Assembly (NCBI GenBank): GCA_029934195.1
Contig: JAOZMQ010000242.1
Span: 1 to 5,246, forward strand
Direction of reading: 5' to 3'
Length of the DNA stretch: 5,246 nucleotides
Origin: Candidatus Cloacimonadota bacterium
GTDB taxonomy: Bacteria; Cloacimonadota; Cloacimonadia; Cloacimonadales; JAOZMQ01
Below are positions 1 through 5,246 of this stretch, piece by piece. How positions within the stretch are numbered: the stretch's first letter is position 1; each line of letters opens with the position of its first letter. The notes below the pieces were generated by a model. That model saw nothing but the letters and a program-made list of their open reading frames with translations. It did no database searches and was not told the DNA's origin. Position numbers and translations under genes: made by a program.

Positions 1-262
1 TTCCCGAAAACTGGGGTCATTCTTAAATCTATGAGGTCAGGTGTTCTGAAATTATATGATTTCTTTGGTTCAATAATAATGGAAATAAAATTTGTTAAAT
101 TTATGTAATTTTGAAAACCTTCCCTCAATTATTATAAACAGATACAGATTTTTAAATGAAAAATGAATAATTGGTCATGTAAAATGAAATTATTTTTTCC
201 GCAAAGTAAAACGAGTGAGTTTTTAAAGAAAAGAAATCGCAAAGGGAAGAACGCAAAGAATA
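1..262. other. Non-coding, AT-rich flank; no supported gene
   Basis: Apart from the CGCAAAG repeats, nothing in this stretch can be assigned. The plus frame starting at base 1 is open for 35 codons to a TAA at 106-108 and could be the tail of a gene entering from the left, but the translation matches nothing I recognise and such a short open frame is expected by chance in AT-rich DNA. I see no tRNA, strong promoter or GC-rich terminator stem. Confidence 0.5.
200..258 (+). repeat. CGCAAAG short direct repeats
   Basis: The word CGCAAAG occurs three times, at 200-206, 238-244 and 252-258, within a purine-rich stretch directly beside the inverted repeat. The last two are only 14 bases apart, start to start. 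They probably belong to the same intergenic repeat element; no function is visible. Confidence 0.5.
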
Positions 263-454
263 TAAGCCACTGATTACAAGGATCAGCATGGATTTAAAAG
301 AATAAATTCTTATTGAAATTTTAATAATAATGGATGAAATAGAGAAAAAATTTAAAATCATCCTAATATTTGTAATTTCTCGCTATTTTCTGTTTATTAT
401 TTATTTTCTTAAATCCGCGTAACTCTGCGTAAATCCTTGTAACCCTGTGGTTTA
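263..454. repeat. Large imperfect inverted repeat (palindromic intergenic element)
   Basis: The left arm at 263-307 and right arm at 399-454 are imperfect reverse complements. Shared blocks, read on the left arm, are TAAxCCAC near the outer end, TTACAAGGAT (274-283, matched by 433-442), GGATTTAA (290-297, matched by 409-416) and an A-rich block ending AATAAAT. The right arm carries about 10 extra bases, including a CCGCGT/CTGCGT duplication. The roughly 90-bp centre is AT-rich and contains a further 6-bp inverted pair, GGATGA (332-337) and TCATCC (358-363). The element starts about 20 bp after the stop of the gene at 474 and so lies in its 3' untranslated region or a non-transcribed gap. From memory, the CCGCGT/CTGCGT wording resembles repeats common between genes in many environmental bacteria. 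A transposon-derived palindrome or a folded transcript end are both possible. Confidence 0.7.
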
Positions 455-473
455 CTTTTTCCCGTTCAGATAC

Positions 474-3362
474 TTATTTAACAACCATAAATTTCTTTGT
501 TCTTACATTTCCATTTTGTTCAAGACGAAGAAAATATTGACCGCTGGAAATTGTATTTCCACTATCATTTTTCAGATTCCAATGTGATTCATTGATGCTC
601 GGACATATAAGAGTATTGAGCAGAGTTTTAATTTTTTGTCCTTTAATATTATAAATATCCAAAAATGCTCTTCCATTTTCGGCAATAGTGTAAAGGATTT
701 TTGTACTATTATTTCTGGTATTTGAGCTTAAAGAAATTGGATTTGGAGCAACGGAAATATAATAATCCGGTAGTTTTCCTATTTCTTGATAATTGCGGAT
801 AAGCTCATCAATAGAAATTCGGTAATCTTCTTTAATACTATTTACAGAAAGAGAAAAAATCAAATCTTCTCCGATTTTACTTTTATTGATTTTTTCATTT
901 AGAGTAAAAGGAATTCTCAGAAATTCTCCTCTTTGAGAGATAGCAGAACAAAATGCAAATTTGTTTCCATTTCTTGCAAATAACATTTTGGTTTCAAATT
1001 TTCCAAAATTCAAAAGATTAGAATTGTCCTCAATCATCAAAGAATAAAGATTTTTATCAGCTTTAAAAACAAGTTCATTTTCTTCAATAGAAATATCAAT
1101 TGTAGAAAATGGAATTTCATTTCTTCCGTATTGAACAGGAAATTGATTGATTAAACCCACAGCATATTGCAGAATTAGCGAGGCATCATAAGCTTCGATT
1201 TCTTCATTTCCATCTACATCGGCAGAAGTAATGCGACTTTCTTCCCACGGAATTGGATCTATTTCTGGAATTGGATCCAGACCAACTGAGTACTGTAGAA
1301 CCACTGAAGCATCATAAGCTTGCACAATATTGTTATCATCCACATCTCCGTATTCCGGATTTGGCTGATACTCGTAACAACCCATGTCAATTCTGCCATC
1401 TGCAATACGAGGATTTCCAGCCAAATCATATTCCGGAAGATTTAACCCGATTGTATCCGGTGTTCCGGCATTAATGCAAGGTGATAATTGTGATGGAGAA
1501 AAGGGAAGATCGCCGCCTATATTTAAAATTGGTTCATCTTCAATATTACCCTCTAAATAATTGATAACTCCCAAATGTTCCAAACAACCTTCTCGCCCAT
1601 TTTTTATATTATTATAACTCACATTAACTTCCGCAATAGTATTTACTGAAGCAACTTCGTAATCTGTATCATTGAACAAAATATTGTTATATACATTTAC
1701 TACGCCACCTCCACCGAGAGCGTAAGTTGAACCATAGTTGTCATAAATAGTACAATTACGAATATCTGCACATCGACCTTGATAGCTTCCAATATATGAA
1801 ATTCCGGAGAAACCTGTATTGGTTGTATAATTTTCATAAACAAGACAATTTTCAACCAAATTGTATTCATCAATTGTCGCTCCTTGATGCGAGCCTAAAA
1901 CAAAAGAACCGTTAGCATCGAAACAATCATTACGATTATATCTAAAAATAGAATTTCGGACTGTTGACTTACCTTTGGAACCTATACCTAAAAGACTCAT
2001 TGACCCGAGAATACAATTAATACTTTTTGCCCAATTATTCTCAAAGAGACAATTTTCAAAAAGTACTCCGTCAACTCCGAGAAGTGTTATACCGGCTGTA
2101 TATTCATCTGCAATATTATTTAAGACTTTAACATTACGAAAAATAAGATTTTTTCCTCTTTCACTTAATAGTGCTGTATAATTTGAACCATGAGAGTTTT
2201 GAATTATTATATTTTCAAATTGTAATTCTGATGATTTATATATAAATAGAACATTTACATTCTCTCGAACTAAATTTTCAAATGTTATATTTCTTAATAT
2301 TGTTTGTTTTTTGTGAATAGCCATAAACGAACTAAAAAAGCTATTTCCTTCACCAGAAATTATTGTATTTTCGTGATTTTCTCCAATAATATTGACAAAA
2401 TTTTTAGCAGATATTGGTAAATGCTGATTATTTGCTTCTTTGGAATATATACCAGGAGCAAGATAAATGGTTTTGGGATTGAGACTATCGGAAGCAATAT
2501 AATTCATAGCGAGAGCAATAGTTTTTAAAGGATCATCTACAGATAAACCACTATTAGTGTCATCACCATCTGGAGAAACATAAAAATCATGGTTAATCGT
2601 TTCCATAACTCCTTCATTAATATGAAAAATAAAAGGATAATCATCTGTGAATACAAAATCATAATTAGCAAAATATGTGGTTGGTTCTAAAATAGTAAAT
2701 TTATCAAGAAAAATCTCTACATTATAAAACTCATTCCATCCTGATAAAACTATATCAATTCCATCTCCTGCAAAATTGTTATAGATAGAACAGCGATTAG
2801 TAGGTGAAAATTCAATATCGTCGCAATTACCTTCGAACATTATACCACCTCCTCGTGCAGAATAATTATTAGTAATTATTGTACCCTCAAAATAAACCGA
2901 AGATGCTCTACAATTAACTCCCCCACCAAGTCCCTTATTATTAAAAATTCTGCAATTTATTATATTTGCTGTACTATGATAATTAATAAAAATTCCTCCT
3001 CCTCTTTTGAATTCTCCTGCCCCCGAACCTCTTGTAATTGATAATCCTCTTATCACTACACTTTCTTCATTATCAACAAGAATACAGCTACTAATATTAT
3101 TGCCGTCTATAATTGTACTATCAATGTAAGCCGGATTTCCGGTAGTCATTTCGAGAGAAGAAAGAGTAATGTTTTTTCCATTTGTATTTAGATTTTCAAA
3201 ATATCTCCCAGGATAAATGAGGATATGGTCATTATTTTGAGATGTATCAATTCCTTCTTGTATTGTTGTAAAATCACCTGTTCCGTCTTGTTTTATTTCT
3301 ATAATTTCTGAGAAAAGAAATAAAGGTAAGGTGAATAATATGAGTAAAAGTATTCTTTTCAT
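474..3362 (-). CDS. Secreted beta-helix protein with dockerin-like pair and T9SS sorting tail
   Basis: Complete 962-aa protein, probably exported by Sec and then the type IX system to the cell surface. Seen in order: a signal peptide at residues 1-18 (MKR, then a Leu/Phe-rich core, likely cleaved after FLFS); a first beta-helix block from about 20 to 250, opening with QDGTGDFTTIQEG and HILIYPGRYFENL, like pectin-lyase-fold proteins; a second block from about 260 to 620, opening with FYVSPDGDDTNSG and PLKTI; repeated coils of the N-C-x-I-x-x-N-N type; a closing motif (SPCINAGTPDT, then AGNPRIADGRIDMG) at about 627-660; two dockerin-like Ca loops at 673-684 and 715-726; a beta-rich domain at about 755-850; and a FlgD/Por-type sorting domain at about 866-962 ending KKFMVVK. 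The ATG at 3360-3362 is chosen because it starts the signal peptide and follows a GGAG at 7 nt. An in-frame ATG at 3461 would add 33 residues translated from hairpin repeats and bury the signal peptide. The first coils are Gly-rich (RGGGIF, LGGGV). I see no catalytic residues; substrate unknown. Adhesin, glycan binder and lyase-like enzyme all remain possible. Confidence 0.9.
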   Translation of the reverse strand: MKRILLLILFTLPLFLFSEIIEIKQDGTGDFTTIQEGIDTSQNNDHILIYPGRYFENLNTNGKNITLSSLEMTTGNPAYIDSTIIDGNNISSCILVDNEESVVIRGLSITRGSGAGEFKRGGGIFINYHSTANIINCRIFNNKGLGGGVNCRASSVYFEGTIITNNYSARGGGIMFEGNCDDIEFSPTNRCSIYNNFAGDGIDIVLSGWNEFYNVEIFLDKFTILEPTTYFANYDFVFTDDYPFIFHINEGVMETINHDFYVSPDGDDTNSGLSVDDPLKTIALAMNYIASDSLNPKTIYLAPGIYSKEANNQHLPISAKNFVNIIGENHENTIISGEGNSFFSSFMAIHKKQTILRNITFENLVRENVNVLFIYKSSELQFENIIIQNSHGSNYTALLSERGKNLIFRNVKVLNNIADEYTAGITLLGVDGVLFENCLFENNWAKSINCILGSMSLLGIGSKGKSTVRNSIFRYNRNDCFDANGSFVLGSHQGATIDEYNLVENCLVYENYTTNTGFSGISYIGSYQGRCADIRNCTIYDNYGSTYALGGGGVVNVYNNILFNDTDYEVASVNTIAEVNVSYNNIKNGREGCLEHLGVINYLEGNIEDEPILNIGGDLPFSPSQLSPCINAGTPDTIGLNLPEYDLAGNPRIADGRIDMGCYEYQPNPEYGDVDDNNIVQAYDASVVLQYSVGLDPIPEIDPIPWEESRITSADVDGNEEIEAYDASLILQYAVGLINQFPVQYGRNEIPFSTIDISIEENELVFKADKNLYSLMIEDNSNLLNFGKFETKMLFARNGNKFAFCSAISQRGEFLRIPFTLNEKINKSKIGEDLIFSLSVNSIKEDYRISIDELIRNYQEIGKLPDYYISVAPNPISLSSNTRNNSTKILYTIAENGRAFLDIYNIKGQKIKTLLNTLICPSINESHWNLKNDSGNTISSGQYFLRLEQNGNVRTKKFMVVK
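1150..1349 (-). repeat. Tandem dockerin-like coding repeat
   Basis: Two copies of a Ca-binding loop followed by a helix are encoded 42 codons apart: DVDDNNIVQAYDAS then VLQYSVGL, and DVDGNEEIEAYDAS then ILQYAVGL. The residues at loop positions 1, 3, 5 and 12 are D, D, N, D in both copies, as in dockerin type I repeats. The DNA copies share an exact 13-base word, gcatcataagctt, at 1183-1195 and 1309-1321, exactly one repeat period apart. The Pro-rich linker (DPIPEIDPIPW) makes the spacing longer than in classical dockerins. Confidence 0.8.
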
Positions 3363-3369
3363 AAATAAG

Positions 3370-3373
3370 CTCC
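3370..3373 (-). promoter_or_regulatory. Shine-Dalgarno GGAG deciding the start at 3362
   Basis: On the minus strand TGGAG is followed by seven bases and then the ATG of the signal-peptide protein. This spacing is typical and supports the start at 3362 rather than the longer in-frame ATG at 3461. Confidence 0.75.
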
Positions 3374-3389
3374 AGTATTTTTGTAATGT

Positions 3390-3419
3390 GATAGAACCAT
3401 CAGAAATGATGGTTCTATC
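3390..3419 (-). repeat. Perfect 13-bp hairpin, intergenic unit 3
   Basis: Arms 3390-3402 and 3407-3419 are exact reverse complements (GATAGAACCATCA on both strands) around a 4-nt loop. It lies just upstream of the ribosome binding site of the downstream gene. There is no U-tract after it in the transcribed direction, so it is not a standard intrinsic terminator. It shares its inner arm AACCATCA/TGATGGTT with the hairpin at 3460-3479, so the two look like copies of one short palindromic repeat. An effect on mRNA stability or translation of the downstream gene is inference. Confidence 0.85.
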
Positions 3420-3421
3420 GT

Positions 3422-3446
3422 AGTTCCAACATTCCTGTTGGAAACT
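3422..3446 (-). repeat. Short hairpin, intergenic unit 2
   Basis: TTCCAAC at 3424-3430 pairs with GTTGGAA at 3437-3443 around a 6-nt loop. Two more pairs (AG with CT) can form beyond a single bulged base at 3444. It sits between the two related hairpins and has a different arm sequence, so it looks like a second type of unit in a composite repeat. Confidence 0.7.
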
Positions 3447-3457
3447 TTCTTTAAAGC

Positions 3458-3481
3458 ACAACCATCAAGGATGATGGTTCT
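3458..3481 (-). repeat. Short hairpin, intergenic unit 1, related to unit 3
   Basis: AACCATCA at 3460-3467 pairs perfectly with TGATGGTT at 3472-3479 around an AGGA loop; a C-C mismatch and then one more A-T pair follow. It begins only a few bases after the stop codon of the upstream gene. The right half (ATGATGGTTCTA then CG) repeats almost exactly in the hairpin at 3390-3419, which marks the two as copies of one element. Confidence 0.8.
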
Positions 3482-3487
3482 ACGCTG

Positions 3488-5246
3488 TTATTTTAGTAAA
3501 AGCATTTTTCTGCTAATTTGTTTATCTTTTGTTTCTAATCTATAGAAATAAACACCGCTGGAAACTTGGTTTCCATAATTATCTTTTCCACTCCATTCAA
3601 CACTATGATAACCGGCATCTATTGGACCGTTAATAAGAGAAAGAATTGTCTGCCCTTTAACGTTATAAATAGAAAGCTTAATCATTTGTTCTTTTGGTAG
3701 AGAGAAATAAATATTTGTAGTCGGATTGAAAGGATTTGGATAATTTTGACTTAAAGAAAATGGGAATGAAGGAGCTTCAACACCTTTGGAAGTATCAAAG
3801 GTTACAAAATAAAAATCATCTTTTACAGAAAAATTGGATTTTATTGATAGTTGTTTGCAAACAAATCTATCTTCATTAACTTCTTTAACTGCATATTTTG
3901 TAACTCGTTTCTTATCTGCTCGATTATTATAAAATAATTCAAATTCCACAATTTCATTTCCGGAAAGAGAATCTTCCATAACATAAGTATTGATTTCAAC
4001 AATTTGATTATCAACTTTGGCAGCACCTTGACATTCATCGTCAACAAAAATTCCAATTTCAGAAATCTCTTCATAATCTATACCAATATCTACATAAACA
4101 GGAATTGACATCATTTCTTCTTCATAAACAAAATGTTCAGAAAGACTTCTTTCAATTGCTACACTTCCCGGAATCTCGATTGCCCAAGAAAATTGACAGG
4201 CATTGACAACAGTTACGATTACCATATCACCATAATTTATAGGATAATCTAAACCATACCAAACTCCATCATTTTTTTGTGCTGTCCAATATTGAGTTCT
4301 AATAGATGTAACATTATCCCAAATTCCGGCGAATGCAACATCCGGCATTCTGGAATCCTCTAAGAAATAGCCTATCCAATTTTGAACTTCATTACCAGCT
4401 AAGCCAATAATAGTATTTGGATCTTGTAATTGTCCGGGGAAAAGAATCTTGAAATCTTCCGTAGGTACAACAATATAACCCTGTGGACTGTTTAAAATAT
4501 GTTCACTATTTATCCATAAACCTGAATCGTTTTTTTTAAACATTTTTAAGTTCGATGTTGATAGAGCCTCAACCCAAGCAATATAATCTAAATAATCGTT
4601 TTCAACAAATGGAGCAAATTTATGCATTATAACATTATCTGTAGTGAAGATATGGTCTGTAACCGGAAAAGAAATCCAATTAAAAATAGAAGATTCAAAA
4701 CTCCATTCATCACATTTATGAGCTATCGTTGGAATTGCTCCCATATCGGAAGGAGTTCCGTCTGTATTAAGGATACTTGGATCTCCGGTATCAATACAAG
4801 GTGAACGTCCAGTAGAATCCCATTGGAGAGAGAAATCATTATTCAACGGATCATTGAAAAGAGGATCTTCGTCAAAGTTTCCTTCATTCCAATTAAGGAT
4901 TGCATTTTGTCCCAAAGATATTCCAGTGGAAGAATCTTCAATATTAGAATACAATACAGTTAAAGTTCCATTTTGTCTTACTTCAATTGAGTTTACATTA
5001 TTTTGGATAATTGTATTTTTTATTTCTGCATCTCTACAATGAACTCCATAATAATTACCAAAGATAGTACAATTTTCGATTTCAACAGATATATCATCAT
5101 AAATACCATAAGCTCCATTGTTATAAATTTGAGAATTTTTGATACTGGTTGGAACTCTATAATTAGCAGCATTATAAGAAAAATAATAACCAGTTCCTTG
5201 GTTGTTTCTAATAATACAATTATCTACAACTACCGGTGTAAAGTTC
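3488..5246 (-). CDS. Beta-helix surface protein with NWISFP module and T9SS tail (5' partial)
   Basis: The frame is open from the TAA at 3488-3490 to the right edge, giving 585 visible residues; the start and any signal peptide lie outside the window. A TTG at 4952-4954 could be taken as a start, but the 97 codons before it are clear beta-helix coils (IKNSQIYNN, IENCTIFGN, IKNTIIQNN) without a stop, so it is internal. Visible order: beta-helix at 1 to about 135; closing motif SPCIDTGDPS then DMGAIP at 148-172; a module of about 160 residues in two similar halves, starting NWISFPV at 189 and NWIGYFL at 289; a beta-rich, perhaps Ig-like domain at about 375-450; and a T9SS type A/FlgD-like sorting domain at about 496-585 with NYPNPFNPTT, YNVKGQ, SSGVYFYRL and a final RKMLLLK. 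Family knowledge: such tails direct proteins through T9SS and are removed on export. The gene lies upstream of the second beta-helix gene, same strand, 125 bp apart. Codon 4529-4537 includes an A8 run on the coding strand. Substrate and precise function unknown. Confidence 0.9.
   Translation of the reverse strand, partial: NFTPVVVDNCIIRNNQGTGYYFSYNAANYRVPTSIKNSQIYNNGAYGIYDDISVEIENCTIFGNYYGVHCRDAEIKNTIIQNNVNSIEVRQNGTLTVLYSNIEDSSTGISLGQNAILNWNEGNFDEDPLFNDPLNNDFSLQWDSTGRSPCIDTGDPSILNTDGTPSDMGAIPTIAHKCDEWSFESSIFNWISFPVTDHIFTTDNVIMHKFAPFVENDYLDYIAWVEALSTSNLKMFKKNDSGLWINSEHILNSPQGYIVVPTEDFKILFPGQLQDPNTIIGLAGNEVQNWIGYFLEDSRMPDVAFAGIWDNVTSIRTQYWTAQKNDGVWYGLDYPINYGDMVIVTVVNACQFSWAIEIPGSVAIERSLSEHFVYEEEMMSIPVYVDIGIDYEEISEIGIFVDDECQGAAKVDNQIVEINTYVMEDSLSGNEIVEFELFYNNRADKKRVTKYAVKEVNEDRFVCKQLSIKSNFSVKDDFYFVTFDTSKGVEAPSFPFSLSQNYPNPFNPTTNIYFSLPKEQMIKLSIYNVKGQTILSLINGPIDAGYHSVEWSGKDNYGNQVSSGVYFYRLETKDKQISRKMLLLK
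4205..4681 (-). repeat. Internal duplication encoding the two halves of the NWISFP module
   Basis: Two protein stretches about 100 residues apart follow the same plan. The first has NWISFPV, then KKNDSGLW, then SPQGYIVVP. The second has NWIGYFL, then QKNDGVW, then NYGDMVIVTV. Sequence identity is low outside these anchor points, so this is an old duplication. I remember similar two-half modules in surface proteins of Cloacimonadota-like bacteria but know no named function for them. Confidence 0.65.

Noticed and set aside
1..108. Plus-strand frame open from the left edge to a TAA at 106-108, possible gene tail
   Set aside because: Only 35 codons, no recognisable motif, and chance open frames of this length are common in AT-rich DNA.
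152..361. 69-aa open frame on the minus strand downstream of the dockerin gene
   Set aside because: It is largely a translation of the inverted repeat and CGCAAAG repeats, has no ribosome binding site that I can see, and its Ser/Ile/Phe-rich sequence is typical of spurious frames in such repeats.
1253..1474. Plus-strand 73-aa open frame
   Set aside because: Antisense to the dockerin and closing-motif codons of a well-supported gene; its His/Pro-rich content mirrors that coding sequence.
1975..2181. Plus-strand 68-aa open frame
   Set aside because: Antisense to beta-helix repeats, with no independent support.
3363..3461. 33-residue N-terminal extension of the dockerin protein
   Set aside because: It is encoded by the hairpin cluster, places a charged segment before a clear signal peptide, and the internal ATG at 3362 has a good GGAG.
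3390..3481. Possible mini CRISPR array or intrinsic terminator
   Set aside because: The units are palindromes in an A-B-A order without regular spacers, and no U-tract follows any stem in the direction of transcription.
3841..4074. Minus-strand 77-aa open frame
   Set aside because: Lies in another frame inside the NWISFP-module gene; Lys/Leu/Ile-rich as expected from frame-shifted AT-rich code.
4622..5042. Two short plus-strand open frames (60 and 62 aa)
   Set aside because: Both are antisense to the partial beta-helix gene, which continues without a stop through this region.

Overview
The window is AT-rich and contains two large genes, both on the minus strand, plus non-coding repeat sequence. 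Both genes encode secreted or cell-surface proteins built from right-handed parallel beta-helix repeats, and both end in a type IX secretion (T9SS, Por/FlgD-like) C-terminal sorting domain. That tail (one copy has the classic NYPNPFNPTT motif), an NWISFP-type module, a dockerin-like Ca-binding pair and the low GC together suggest an uncultured member of the Fibrobacterota-Chlorobiota-Bacteroidota (FCB) group. Cloacimonadota-like lineages are my best guess. This placement is inference from protein style; there is no marker gene in the window.

Layout from right to left, which is the direction of transcription. Positions 5246-3488 hold the 3' part of gene A, whose 5' end lies beyond the right edge: a beta-helix, then an internally duplicated NWISFP-type module, a beta-rich domain and a sorting tail. 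Positions 3487-3363 are a 125-bp gap with three short hairpins in a row, two of them sharing the same arm sequence, followed by a Shine-Dalgarno. Positions 3362-474 hold gene B, complete at 962 aa: signal peptide, two consecutive beta-helix blocks, a closing motif, a duplicated dockerin-like motif, a cohesin-like beta domain and a sorting tail. Positions 473-1 have no convincing gene. About 20 bp past the stop of gene B lies a large imperfect inverted repeat (263-454) of the CCGCGT/CTGCGT-rich kind, with CGCAAAG-type repeats beside it.

The two genes look like neighbouring, possibly co-transcribed surface-protein paralogues that share the beta-helix and sorting tail but carry different middle modules. 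Both products are expected to pass through the Sec system (signal peptide seen only in gene B) and then T9SS, ending on the cell surface or outside the cell. No catalytic residues could be recognised, so adhesion, glycan binding or scaffold assembly is as plausible as enzyme activity. I see no convincing new defence, mobile or RNA-based system. The parts most worth a second look are the hairpin cluster, the downstream palindromic element and the unusual dockerin placement.
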